From the NCBI GenBank assembly GCA_903889815.1, contig CAISYX010000336.1, positions 1 through 34,580 of the forward strand: DNA of 34,580 nucleotides, read 5' to 3'. The stretch comes from an uncultured Gammaproteobacteria bacterium (lineage in GTDB: Bacteria > Pseudomonadota > Gammaproteobacteria > Pseudomonadales > Pseudohongiellaceae). The position numbers were made by a program, and so were the translations under genes. Positions 26,044-33,344 of the stretch are shown here, in pieces. The notes under the pieces were generated by a model that was not told the origin of the DNA, searched no databases, and was given only the letters and a program-made list of their open reading frames with translations. Each line of letters begins with the position of its first letter. The stretch's first letter is position 1.

Positions 26044-26122
26044 GTTTTACCTCTTGCAAACGCTTCTGTGCCTTGCGCAATTCGTTGGCAGGAGTAAGCG
26101 CGGTCTTCTTGATGAAGCCATT
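26033..26122 (-). pseudogene. Remnant of a Gp49-like (HigB/RelE superfamily) toxin, C-terminus only
   Basis: The frame ending at TAG 26033-26035 reads GFIKKTALTPANELRKAQKR and continues LQEVKREP. This matches the conserved tail of phage-derived Gp49-like toxins (usually G-F-x-K-K-T-x-K-T-P followed by a basic helix). The residues upstream do not resemble the family and a stop occurs about 60 codons before the end, so the catalytic N-terminal part is missing. Together with the antitoxin stub it marks a decayed toxin-antitoxin pair. Confidence 0.6.
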
Positions 26123-26233
26123 TGCCGGCAGCGGTGAACGTGTTAGCCAGAACCAGCCCGATTGCAGTGGCTGGCATGTGATGCGATCACGTCAAATATA
26201 GCAAATCGCCTGGAGTGCACTGCCGCACGGGGG

Positions 26234-26293
26234 TCAGAGGCGGCGCAGGGCCCGCAGGCCAGTGTCAAAAAAGTCTTCAATATCCGTGATCAT
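26234..26293 (-). pseudogene. Possible stub of a YdeI-like (CGRC-motif) protein
   Basis: GAGGAAG precedes an ATG at 26293 and a 19-codon ORF starting MITDIEDFFDTG. A one-base shift after DFFDTG gives CGPCAASDP, reminiscent of the D-x-F-x-x-G-C-G-R-C start of YdeI-type proteins. No rest of such a gene follows. A 6-bp hairpin (TTGCGA...TCGCAA, 26317-26334) lies just upstream, after the DUF5916 stop. The family link is weak. Confidence 0.3.
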
Positions 26294-26344
26294 GGCGAAA
26301 CTTCCTCGTCCGTGAGGTTGCGAAAAGTGTCGCAAGGACAGCAC

Positions 26345-28597
26345 TCAGAAACGCAGCGTGTAATTCAGCTTCAATGCACCGCCGCTGGAGAGCGTCGAGA
26401 AGCGGCTGTCGGCGAGCGGGCCATCGTCATACAGCCAGTTGTTGCTCCACACCAGGAAGACGTCATTGCCGGGCTGCACGATCCAGCGCAGGCGCGCATA
26501 GAAGCCAACGACATTGGAGAGATCGTCGTACTGCACGTTGCCGGTGATGGCCGTCCAGGGGCTCAGATTCCAGGCCCAGGACAGGCGCACCAGGTTGGTG
26601 TCGAAGTCCCCCTGGGGCAGGCTGACCTGGTTGTGCTGGTACGTGGTGGTCAGCTGCATGCCGCCGCGTGAGCGAACGGTGCCGGAGAGGTCCAGCGTGT
26701 CGCGCTCGCCACCCCAGAACCCGGAATGTTCAAACTCGACAGTGCCGGACAGCATGCGGCGACCAGCCGTGCTGGCATCGATGGACCAGCTGTCGGAGTC
26801 ATAGTTGCCAGGCAGGATGCGGATGGCATCGGCGCCGCTGCCATACACGGTGAACGTGCGGTCAAGGCGCTCGAAGTTGCGGCCGATCTCGAAGCCCAGA
26901 CGGTCGCCGCTCTCGAAATTGATCTCCAGTGGCGTGATCTCGAGATTGCGGGTCAAGAGACGGTCGTCCAGATCCGTCAGATATTCGAACTCGATGCCGT
27001 GCTCCGTCTGCCGGATACTCTCCCAGCGTTCAGGGCGCGGAGCGAAGGTCAAAGTCGGCGCATGACGGCGGAAGCCGCGACGCTCCACGAAGCCAAGGGC
27101 CGGGTCCCACTGCTCGCCGAACTCGCGGTGCGAGGAACTCACCCGCAGCAGATCATTCGGGAACGACCAGTTCAGGCCGCGAGCACGCCGCTCGGAAGCA
27201 CTCAGATCGCCTCCGGCCAGAGGATCGGTGTGATACAGCATGAAGCCTTCGATCTGAGCGTTGTACTTGCCGAGAAACTGCGAGGTGTAGAAATCGAAAT
27301 CGGCGCCCACGGTGTGGCGGTCTTCCAGCGGCCCGGCGCCCGCCGGCGAATCCGAGGCGCGCCGCGTGTAGATCATGCCCACGTGGGACTGTTCGAACAG
27401 GCTGCGCTTCACGCGCCCGACGGTGAAATCCTCCGCTGCCCACGGGCGCGCTGTCCCGTTGCTGTTCTCCAGGGTGGTGTCGCCGGTGCGCACCTGATAG
27501 AGGCCCACCTCGTAGTTGCCGACCTGACCCCCCAGGCGTCCGCCGAAGTCGATCGGCACTTCCTGGCCGTCCACCAGTCCTATGCGGCGGCTGAAGAACG
27601 GGTCGGCCCCGCTGAGCGAGAACACCCCGGAACCCTCCAGGAAAAATTCGCGCTGCTCAGGGAAACGCAGCGGAAAGCGCGTCAGGTTCACCTGGCGGTT
27701 GTCCACTTCCACTTCCGCGAAGTCGGTGTTGATGGTCAGCGCCGTGCGCAGCGAGGGCGTCAGCGAGTAGGTGACGTCGATGCCCGCCGTGGCCTCAGAG
27801 CCGGCGTTCGCACCCGCGCCGGGGCCGCGGTTGGTCGAGGCGTTGATGAAGGGCTTGAGCTCGATGCCCCGGCCCTGACTCAGCCCGCTCAGGCCGCGCA
27901 GCTCGCCCGTGTACACCGGCCGGAACAGGCCCTCGGCCCGCCGCCAGCCATTCCAGAGAATCTCTTCGTTGTAGCGTCGGATGGTGCGCTGGAAATTGAT
28001 GCCCCAGGTGGTGAGCGCGGGGTCGAAATTGAGTGTCGAAAACGGGATGCGGATTTCCACCGACCAGCCATCGTTCTGTATGGCAGTGCGCATGTTCCAG
28101 ATGCCGTTCCAGCGCTTGTTGAAGCCGCCACCGCCTTGAATCAGGCCATCGCCCAGCAGGCCGGCAGGATTGGTCTCGAAGAAATAGCCGGTGCGGTTGT
28201 CGTCGAAGGTGCTGATGATCCACATGAAGCGGTCGTCGGTGCCCAGCCCGGCGTCGCGCTGCAGCTGATAGGCCAGGATGCCGTCGGGGTCGGAATCAAA
28301 CAGCATGGCGCCGATGTACAGGGCCTCGTCGTCATAGAGCACGCGGATCTCGGTGGGCTCGCTCGGCTCGCCGCCTTCCACCGGCTCCTGCTGACGGAAC
28401 TGCGTGATGGGCGTGGCCAGGGCCCAGACATCTTCGTCCAGATGCCCGTCCAGCTCCACCTCGCTCTGCGCCGGCATGCGGGCGGCCTGCATGGCAGGGC
28501 GCACGTCGGTGGTGGTGATGGGGGTCTGAGCAAGCCCCTGTGAGGTCAGGAGGGATGTCGTCAACAGCAGAAGGGCGGTGCATTGATCTCTTGTCAT
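26345..28597 (-). CDS. DUF5916 outer-membrane protein with CBM9-like domain
   Basis: A 750-aa exported protein. After a signal peptide (ALLLLTTSLLTSQGLAQ) comes a CBM9-like sandwich (EVELDGHLDEDVWALATPIT, then IRVLYDDEALYIGAMLFDSD, then DGWSVEIRIPFSTLNFDP). The remainder is beta-barrel-like (NRQVNLTRFPLRFPEQREFF, FFSRRIGLVDGQEVPIDFGG) and ends KLNYTLRF with terminal Phe, as in outer-membrane barrels. This arrangement is that of DUF5916. Function is unknown; a role in binding or uptake of peptides or carbohydrates has been guessed from context elsewhere. GGAG lies 5 nt before the ATG. The gene is intact although part of it is duplicated downstream. Confidence 0.85.
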   Translation of the reverse strand: MTRDQCTALLLLTTSLLTSQGLAQTPITTTDVRPAMQAARMPAQSEVELDGHLDEDVWALATPITQFRQQEPVEGGEPSEPTEIRVLYDDEALYIGAMLFDSDPDGILAYQLQRDAGLGTDDRFMWIISTFDDNRTGYFFETNPAGLLGDGLIQGGGGFNKRWNGIWNMRTAIQNDGWSVEIRIPFSTLNFDPALTTWGINFQRTIRRYNEEILWNGWRRAEGLFRPVYTGELRGLSGLSQGRGIELKPFINASTNRGPGAGANAGSEATAGIDVTYSLTPSLRTALTINTDFAEVEVDNRQVNLTRFPLRFPEQREFFLEGSGVFSLSGADPFFSRRIGLVDGQEVPIDFGGRLGGQVGNYEVGLYQVRTGDTTLENSNGTARPWAAEDFTVGRVKRSLFEQSHVGMIYTRRASDSPAGAGPLEDRHTVGADFDFYTSQFLGKYNAQIEGFMLYHTDPLAGGDLSASERRARGLNWSFPNDLLRVSSSHREFGEQWDPALGFVERRGFRRHAPTLTFAPRPERWESIRQTEHGIEFEYLTDLDDRLLTRNLEITPLEINFESGDRLGFEIGRNFERLDRTFTVYGSGADAIRILPGNYDSDSWSIDASTAGRRMLSGTVEFEHSGFWGGERDTLDLSGTVRSRGGMQLTTTYQHNQVSLPQGDFDTNLVRLSWAWNLSPWTAITGNVQYDDLSNVVGFYARLRWIVQPGNDVFLVWSNNWLYDDGPLADSRFSTLSSGGALKLNYTLRF
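26702..26751. repeat. Source copy of the 50-bp inverted duplication
   Basis: Internal to the DUF5916 gene and in frame there, so this is presumably the original. Its partner at 25967-26016 is joined to the antitoxin remnant at GCGCTCGCC. Confidence 0.95.
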
Positions 28598-28986
28598 GTT
28601 CTCTCCATGGCAGAAAACGGAAGATCAATCGTGACCTTGCTGAATTCCCCGGGGTGGTCGGACTGCCTGACGGCAGTGCCGGGCAATGTCACATAGACCC
28701 GGATTGCGGTCAAAACTTTTGCGGGAATCCTCTGGTCGAAGTCGGCCGAAAGTCAATTTCATTCAACTGCCCTTCTCAATCAACTGACCATCAATGTACT
28801 TGTGCAGCACACTTGAAACGAGTGTTTGACAAGGGATTCCTTGATGGGGGCGTCCTTGTCCTTGACGATGAAGACCAGCAACGCCAGCAGCATTGCGAAT
28901 TTTTCATCGATCGGTCCTCGCAGGTTCTTGTTGAATTTGGTTTGATCACGCGCCGCGCGCGAAACGCTCTTCGCAGTATGTCCGAC
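28598..28986. other. Intergenic spacer, no supported gene
   Basis: About 390 bp between the divergent DUF5916 and ccdAB units. A - strand frame from 29010 to 28780 is open and contains a plausible-looking segment (RGPIDEKFAMLLALLVFIVK), but it has no ribosome-binding site and starts inside the ccd operator, so I do not call it. It may be another decayed gene. Confidence 0.4.
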
Positions 28987-29023
28987 TTGATCAACATCAG
29001 GTATGCGCATAGGCTATGCGCAT
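28987..29023 (+). promoter_or_regulatory. ccdAB promoter with doubled palindromic operator
   Basis: Two copies of the palindrome ATGCGCAT (29003-29010 and 29016-29023) are spaced 13 bp start to start, just before the ccdA ribosome-binding site. A -35-like TTGATC (28987-28992) and a -10-like TAGGCT (29010-29015), 17 nt apart, place the operator over the -10. This fits autorepression by the CcdA-CcdB complex. Confidence 0.65.
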
Positions 29024-29044
29024 CAGGCACAAGGAGCAATCATC

Positions 29045-29290
29045 ATGAATTACGCGTTCAACCCGCAAGCCCCCAAGAAGCCCACCAATGTGAGCATCAA
29101 CAGCGACTTGCTGGAGAAAGCGAGGAGCCTGAACATCAATCTATCCGCGACATTGGAGCACGCCCTGGCCGAGCATCTGAAGGCCGAGCAACGCGCCCAA
29201 TGGTTACGCGAAAATGCCAATGCCATTCAGGCCTATAATCAATTTGTGGAAACCAATGGCACCTTCAGTGACAGCGTCAGGAAATTCTGA
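29045..29290 (+). CDS. ccdA: CcdA-family antitoxin
   Basis: An 81-aa antitoxin. The N-terminal ribbon-helix-helix part reads KKPTNVSINSDLLEKARSLN (DNA binding), followed by NLSATLEHALAEHLKAE. The flexible C-terminal tail (WLRENANAIQAYNQFVETNG) wraps the toxin, with the W-x-x-x-N-A-x-A-x-x-x-Y-N pattern typical of CcdA. AAGGAG lies 8 nt before the ATG at 29045. The stop overlaps the ccdB start by one base (TGATG). All parts expected of a working antitoxin are present. Confidence 0.92.
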   Translation: MNYAFNPQAPKKPTNVSINSDLLEKARSLNINLSATLEHALAEHLKAEQRAQWLRENANAIQAYNQFVETNGTFSDSVRKF

Positions 29291-29607
29291 TGAGCCAGTT
29301 CTGTGCGTACAAGAACACAAGCCCGGCAAGTCGCACTCTGTATCCATTCCTGCTGGAAATACAGAGTGACTTGCTTAGCGGCCTGCGCACCACCCTCGTC
29401 ATTCCGCTGACATCTGCAAAGATCGCTGCTCCGATCAGCCTCTCCAGGCTCAACCCAACACTCACACTGGATGGCAAGCACTTCACGGTCATGACGCAGG
29501 ACATCGCTGGCATTGACCGCTCACAGCTCGGCCCGCTGGCGCATGATCTGACGGCTCACCGTGCCGAAATTGTGGCAGCGGTGGATTTTGTGCTGTTTGG
29601 CATCTAA
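29290..29607 (+). CDS. ccdB: CcdB-family toxin (DNA gyrase poison)
   Basis: A 105-aa toxin. Family features are the start QFCAYKNTSPASRTLYPFLL followed by EIQSDLL, the dimer strand TTLVIPL, SRLNPTLTLDGKHFTVMTQD and the C-terminal VDFVLFGI. The end of CcdB contacts gyrase; E. coli CcdB ends FWGI, and here Phe-Gly-Ile is kept with Leu at the Trp position. Full length and coupled to ccdA, so the module is probably functional, an addiction module in a gene-poor accessory stretch. Confidence 0.92.
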   Translation: MSQFCAYKNTSPASRTLYPFLLEIQSDLLSGLRTTLVIPLTSAKIAAPISLSRLNPTLTLDGKHFTVMTQDIAGIDRSQLGPLAHDLTAHRAEIVAAVDFVLFGI

Positions 29608-29761
29608 GTCCTTTGCAGCTGTGAATGATCAAGCATCTGCTTCCGCCCGCAACGATGATTGTGACAGGGCTGTGTGTGGGTATCTGAGAAAACTCATTTT
29701 TCTTTCTCAATTTCTGGAACACAGATTCATCATCTGCGGGTGACTGAGGAGGGCTGAGCGA
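29608..29761. other. Spacer between ccdB and the convergent rlmN-like gene
   Basis: No gene. A 7-bp inverted repeat, TGAGAAA (29685-29691) and TTTCTCA (29703-29709), could form a weak terminator hairpin with an 11-nt loop. Confidence 0.3.
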
Positions 29762-30823
29762 TTACAAAAGCTCAGCCTGCAGCACACCGCGCCCGGCGCG
29801 CGCCCGCAACTGGCCGCAGCCGGCGTCCACGTCCTGCCCGGCGCTGTTGCGCACCTTGGTCAGCACATGGCGACTGTGCAGGTAGGTGACGATCTCGCGG
29901 ATACGTTCAGCATCCGGACGCTCGTAGCGCACCCCATTGCTGGCATCCAGCCCCGTGCCTTCCAGCGAATTGAAAGGGATGACGTTCAGCAGTGCGTACT
30001 TGCCTTTGAACAGGCGCAGGATTTCGTCGAGCTCGTCCTGCCCGTCGTTGATGCCCTTCAGAAGCGTCCATTGGTACTGGATGGGATAACCCGTCTCGCG
30101 CGCGTACGCCTCACCCAGTTCAATCAGTTCGTCCGGCGCAATTTTCGGCGCGCGGGGCAGCAGGTGTTCGCGCAAGTCAGCCTTGGTGGTGTGCAGGGAC
30201 AAGGCCAGTGCCGGGCGCACGCGTTGCCGTGGCAGCAGGTCGAACACGCGGCGGTCGCCCACCGTGGAGAACACCAGATTCTTGTGGCCGATGCCGCCCT
30301 CAGTGCCCAGCAGAGTGATGGCCTCCAGCACATTGTCGAGATTGTGGGCAGGCTCGCCCATGCCCATGAACACCACTTTCTTCACCGGGCGCAGCCGGCG
30401 CGCGAGCACCACCTGTGCCACGATCTCCAGGCTGCTCACCTGACGAATCAGGCCGCTCTTGCCCGTCATGCAGAAGCGGCAGCCCACAGCACAGCCCACC
30501 TGGGTGGACACGCACAGCGCGTCGCGCGGCAGCAGCACGCTTTCGATCATCTGCCCGTCGGCAAGCCTGACCAGCAAGCGCACCGAGTCATCGGCACCGG
30601 GATGTTGGGAATGAATCTGCGCCACGGCATCCAGCGCGTCGCTGAGTGCAGGCAAGCCAGTGCGCACCGACAGCGGCAGGAAGTGTTCCTGTGGCTGAAG
30701 GCGCGGCCCTGCGCCCAACGCCTTGCCGTTGAGCCACGCCCGCAACACCCGGCCACGGTGGACGGGCAGGGCCTTGAGGGTGAGCAGGCGTTGGTCGAGG
30801 TCGGCAAGAGTGAGTAACGGCAT
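29762..30823 (-). CDS. RlmN/Cfr-like radical SAM RNA methyltransferase
   Basis: A 353-aa radical SAM enzyme that methylates adenine in rRNA or tRNA by a ping-pong mechanism. The iron-sulphur cysteines are C111, C115 and C118 (GCAVGCRFC). The catalytic pair corresponds to C104 (LCVSTQVGC) and C336 (GQDVDAGCGQL), the equivalents of C118 and C355 in E. coli RlmN. GMGEPAHNLDNVLEA and STVGDRRVFDLLP are further family blocks. It lacks the usual rlmN neighbours (ndk, pilF or ispG) and sits in an accessory region, so it is probably a second RlmN-like paralogue. Target site (A2503 C2, C8 or other) is not readable. Confidence 0.85.
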   Translation of the reverse strand: MPLLTLADLDQRLLTLKALPVHRGRVLRAWLNGKALGAGPRLQPQEHFLPLSVRTGLPALSDALDAVAQIHSQHPGADDSVRLLVRLADGQMIESVLLPRDALCVSTQVGCAVGCRFCMTGKSGLIRQVSSLEIVAQVVLARRLRPVKKVVFMGMGEPAHNLDNVLEAITLLGTEGGIGHKNLVFSTVGDRRVFDLLPRQRVRPALALSLHTTKADLREHLLPRAPKIAPDELIELGEAYARETGYPIQYQWTLLKGINDGQDELDEILRLFKGKYALLNVIPFNSLEGTGLDASNGVRYERPDAERIREIVTYLHSRHVLTKVRNSAGQDVDAGCGQLRARAGRGVLQAELL

Positions 30824-31039
30824 GGGCAGATGCTAGCACCTGGGGGTCGGGGGTGCATTTCAAAACGTGGTTTCACATCGCAATTTGCCCTGTGGGATGA
30901 CTTGTCCAGCATTACTGCTGTGCGTGAAAAAAATGAGGCAGGAATCGGCACTGGTGATGAAACGTGATCCAGCCACGAAAGCCTCTCGTAAGTTTTACCA
31001 AGTGGCTGTGTCCGAAAACCTGCTGGAGCAGAATTTTTT

Positions 31040-31867
31040 ATGAAAGCGTTTACACATTTGATGTTGGCAGTTGTCACCCATGCGCTCTTTGCTCAAGCCG
31101 CGTTGGCGCAGGACGCAAATACAGCGTTGGTGCCGCTGCCCTCTATCGACGACTTCACCAAGGGCAATGACGGATTCAGCTTCGGGCTGGGCCTGGGGCT
31201 TGAATACGAATCTGCCTATGAAGGGTCGGATGAATTCGGCTTCGAAGCCAGCCCCGCTGGTGCGGTGCAATGGCGCCGAGGGGATGACATTTTCTACTGG
31301 GCCGGCGAGGCGCTGGGGTGGCGCGGACTTCGTTCTGACACGTGGCTGTTCCAGGCCACCGTGGGCTTCGATGAAGGACGCGAAGAAGGGGATTCCGATG
31401 ACGGACGATTGAACGGACTCGGTGATTCAGGAGAGAGCACCGAAGTCGTGCTGCAGGCGCGGCGTGCGTTCGATGCCGACTGGCGCTACTGGCTGGATGG
31501 CCGAGTCGTCACGGGTGACAACGGCAGCCTTGGTCTTTTTGGCGTGGGGCGACGCTTCGGCGAACAAGCGGACGGTTCCGGCTCTGACTTTTCCATCGTG
31601 GCGGTTTTTCACGACAGCGATCGCGTCAATAACAATTTTGGCATCACTGCCGCGCAGTCAGCGGCGTCCGGACTGAAGCAGACGGAACTGAGCGGAGGAT
31701 TTCGCTCGATTGGCTTCAACTACACGTATCGCAATTACATCAATGACAACTGGCAGCTGTTTGGCGAGGTGCTCTACGAGCGTTTTGGCAGCGACGTGGC
31801 AGATAGCCCAATTACACGCAGCAACTATGAAGCGGAAGTGGGCGTAGGGTTCATTTACGCGTTCTAG
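31040..31867 (+). CDS. MipA/OmpV family outer-membrane protein
   Basis: A 275-aa beta-barrel with signal peptide (LMLAVVTHALFAQAALAQ). The mature part opens FSFGLGLGLEYESAYEGSDE, the OmpV/MipA start, continues with alternating strands (FYWAGEALGWRGL, then GSLGLFGVGRRFG) and ends EAEVGVGFIYAF with terminal Phe. MipA in E. coli scaffolds MltA and PBP1B; most other members have unknown roles. Divergent from the rlmN-like gene across 216 bp that shows no other gene. Confidence 0.87.
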   Translation: MKAFTHLMLAVVTHALFAQAALAQDANTALVPLPSIDDFTKGNDGFSFGLGLGLEYESAYEGSDEFGFEASPAGAVQWRRGDDIFYWAGEALGWRGLRSDTWLFQATVGFDEGREEGDSDDGRLNGLGDSGESTEVVLQARRAFDADWRYWLDGRVVTGDNGSLGLFGVGRRFGEQADGSGSDFSIVAVFHDSDRVNNNFGITAAQSAASGLKQTELSGGFRSIGFNYTYRNYINDNWQLFGEVLYERFGSDVADSPITRSNYEAEVGVGFIYAF

Positions 31868-31907
31868 GGCGCGTAACGGAGTGCAGTTCACTACATTGTC
31901 AGGCGCC
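31868..31907. repeat. 40-nt imperfect hairpin after the OmpV gene
   Basis: GGCGCGTAAC (31868-31877) pairs with GTCAGGCGCC (31898-31907) with two mismatches, and AGTG (31880-31883) with CACT (31889-31892). It begins directly after the stop codon. It may be a terminator, though no U-tract follows; its ends also resemble a short degenerate attC. Confidence 0.4.
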
Positions 31908-32067
31908 GAATCTGACATGAATGTCATTGTCATGGAAGAAACAAGGTTCCAGTGTGACAAGCGCAACAATATCGTCAGTAACACTCTGCAACTGGCTTAT
32001 GGCCATGGCTTCTGCGTGCTGGTTTCCTCAATAGCGAGCCGCATGTAGCTGTTGTCAGGCCGCTGCG

Positions 32068-32439
32068 CTACGGACCGACGCATAGATTGGGTACCGTGAG
32101 CCGCGTGAAGAGATGAGGGGACGCCACGGCACTGGAAGGATAGTGCCCAAGCGCCTGCTTGAACTCGGGATGGTTGAACGCCGCCCGAAAATGGGCCACG
32201 GACTCCCACAACGCGTAGTTCATGAATACCGTGCTTCCTGCAATGCCTTGATGCAACTGCGTTGAGATGTAGCCTGGCTGCTGTTTCATCCAGTTCGCAT
32301 CGGCTTCCCATGCCTTCAACAGGGCTGGGATTTCTTCCGCTGCCACCTGAAAGACGTTCACCAATACAACAGGTGAGACGTCGGTATTGATCTGCTGAAA
32401 AATCGGGACGTTTTGGTCCAGTGGCTTGAGTTGTAGCAT
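32068..32439 (-). CDS. Antibiotic biosynthesis monooxygenase (ABM) family protein
   Basis: A 123-aa protein with one dimeric alpha-beta barrel unit of the ABM superfamily: VVLVNVFQV, KAWEADANWMKQQPGYISTQ, TVFMNYALWESVAHFRAAF, NHPEFKQALGHY. Such proteins are cofactor-free monooxygenases or haem-degrading enzymes; the reaction here cannot be stated. TAGGAG lies 7 nt before the ATG. It is the last - strand ORF of the cassette array and lies 10 bp after the transglutaminase-like fragment. ABM genes are common integron-cassette cargo. No clear attC follows it. Confidence 0.82.
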   Translation of the reverse strand: MLQLKPLDQNVPIFQQINTDVSPVVLVNVFQVAAEEIPALLKAWEADANWMKQQPGYISTQLHQGIAGSTVFMNYALWESVAHFRAAFNHPEFKQALGHYPSSAVASPHLFTRLTVPNLCVGP

Positions 32440-32449
32440 GTGGTAACTC

Positions 32450-32677
32450 CTATGGTTGTCTTGTGCTGGAACCGTACTTCAGAACTTCGGAGGCTCTGCA
32501 TGTCACTGGGTTCAATTGATAATCTCCACTGTGCTTGATTTCATCTCGTACGAATACGAAGCACGCTCTGGCAATCTCTACCAGGTCATCACCGCCACTC
32601 GACAGCGCGAGGGCTTTTCTCACCACTTCAGGATGATCCGAGTCTACATACTTGCCTGGCTTCAGGAACTCATTCAT
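32450..32677 (-). pseudogene. Truncated transglutaminase-like protein (N-terminal 75 aa)
   Basis: The frame KYVDSDHPEVVRKALAL, then DDLVEIARACFVFVRDEIKH, then CRASEVLKYGS matches the N-terminal third of bacterial transglutaminase-like (cysteine protease fold) proteins. It ends STRQP-stop just where the family normally has G-x-G-F-C with the catalytic Cys, so the active site, His and Asp are missing. The start lies 20 bp from an attC boundary, as expected for a cassette gene. It is probably a cassette gene broken by a deletion that joined it to the ABM gene. Confidence 0.65.
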
Positions 32678-32696
32678 CTAGATAATTTCTCTGGAG

Positions 32697-32760
32697 TGCT
32701 AACGCAGAGCATCAGCCTCCGCCGTGCCGAAAGCGGTCGGCCTGCATGCGGTTGTTGGGC
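32697..32760 (-). repeat. Integron attC site B
   Basis: Read on the - strand: R'' GCCCAAC (32760-32754) followed by AA, and R' GTTAGCA (32703-32697) preceded by GC, giving the typical AACAA ... GCGTTAG ends. The inner arms GCATGCAGGCCGACCG and CGG(A)GGCTGATGC pair with single unpaired G bases on one side, the extrahelical bases that orient attC. Length 64 nt. It lies 24 bp after the stop of the membrane-protein cassette. Confidence 0.8.
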
Positions 32761-32783
32761 CGCCTTGCTTGGTCGATGACAAT

Positions 32784-33263
32784 CTACTGCGATTCTCTTG
32801 CATCCCTATTTGCCTTGTAAGTACTCCACACAGACAGAACCAGCATGAACACTGCCAGCGGCAAAATAATTTGATTACCAATTGCGCCGGGAGGGGGATG
32901 GGCAAATGTGACTGGCTTCAAATATCCAACCAGTTCGCGCAAAAGAACTTCCAGAATGAGCATCAGGTACATGAATGACACTAGCGACCTGTACCGAAAG
33001 ACAACCAGCAACTGAATCACAGCAAAGAGCAACTGCGAACTCCCCCACAGACCAAATGCAAAGATAATTCCGTCCGCACCAGCCACCGAGAGATCCATTC
33101 CGGCGATGCTACCCGCTCCGCCATCTGGAGAGAGTAGATGGATGCAACTTCGTACGGTACTGACGACAGCAAAAAAGGCGAACACGTAGAATGGCAGTTT
33201 CACTCCACGGATGGTGTTATCAATTGGAACAGGCAGGATAGTTTGAAAAATAGCTTGTGGCAT
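32784..33263 (-). CDS. Cassette-borne membrane protein, four TM helices, unrecognised
   Basis: A 159-aa protein with predicted TM helices at about 24-45 (LPFYVFAFFAVVSTVRSCIH), 62-89 (IIFAFGLWGSSQLLFAVIQL), 93-111 and 128-147 (QIILPLAVFMLVLSVW). Both ends are probably cytosolic. GAAGAG precedes the ATG by about 6 nt. It is the only gene between attC-A and attC-B and has the orientation expected of a cassette gene. Base composition is visibly less GC-rich than the left part of the window, which fits acquisition by transfer. Family not recognised. Confidence 0.72.
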   Translation of the reverse strand: MPQAIFQTILPVPIDNTIRGVKLPFYVFAFFAVVSTVRSCIHLLSPDGGAGSIAGMDLSVAGADGIIFAFGLWGSSQLLFAVIQLLVVFRYRSLVSFMYLMLILEVLLRELVGYLKPVTFAHPPPGAIGNQIILPLAVFMLVLSVWSTYKANRDARESQ

Positions 33264-33344
33264 TTTGTCTCTTCGAACTCAAAGTTACTGGGCTTGGCTT
33301 AATGAACATACAGACTGGTTGTTTTACAGGTCACGATTGGGTCT

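Noticed and set aside
26726-28543. 605-codon open frame on the + strand
   Set aside because: Antisense to the DUF5916 gene, which has a signal peptide, a CBM9-like domain and a barrel end.
28780-29010. 76-codon - strand frame with a hydrophobic segment
   Set aside because: It starts inside the ccd operator without a ribosome-binding site and shows no recognised family. It could be a relic, but I cannot support it.
31980-32060. Full third attC after the ABM gene
   Set aside because: GCCTGACAA could be a mutated R'' box but no matching GTTRRRY end with pairing arms is found at a sensible distance. Kept only as a low-interest finding.
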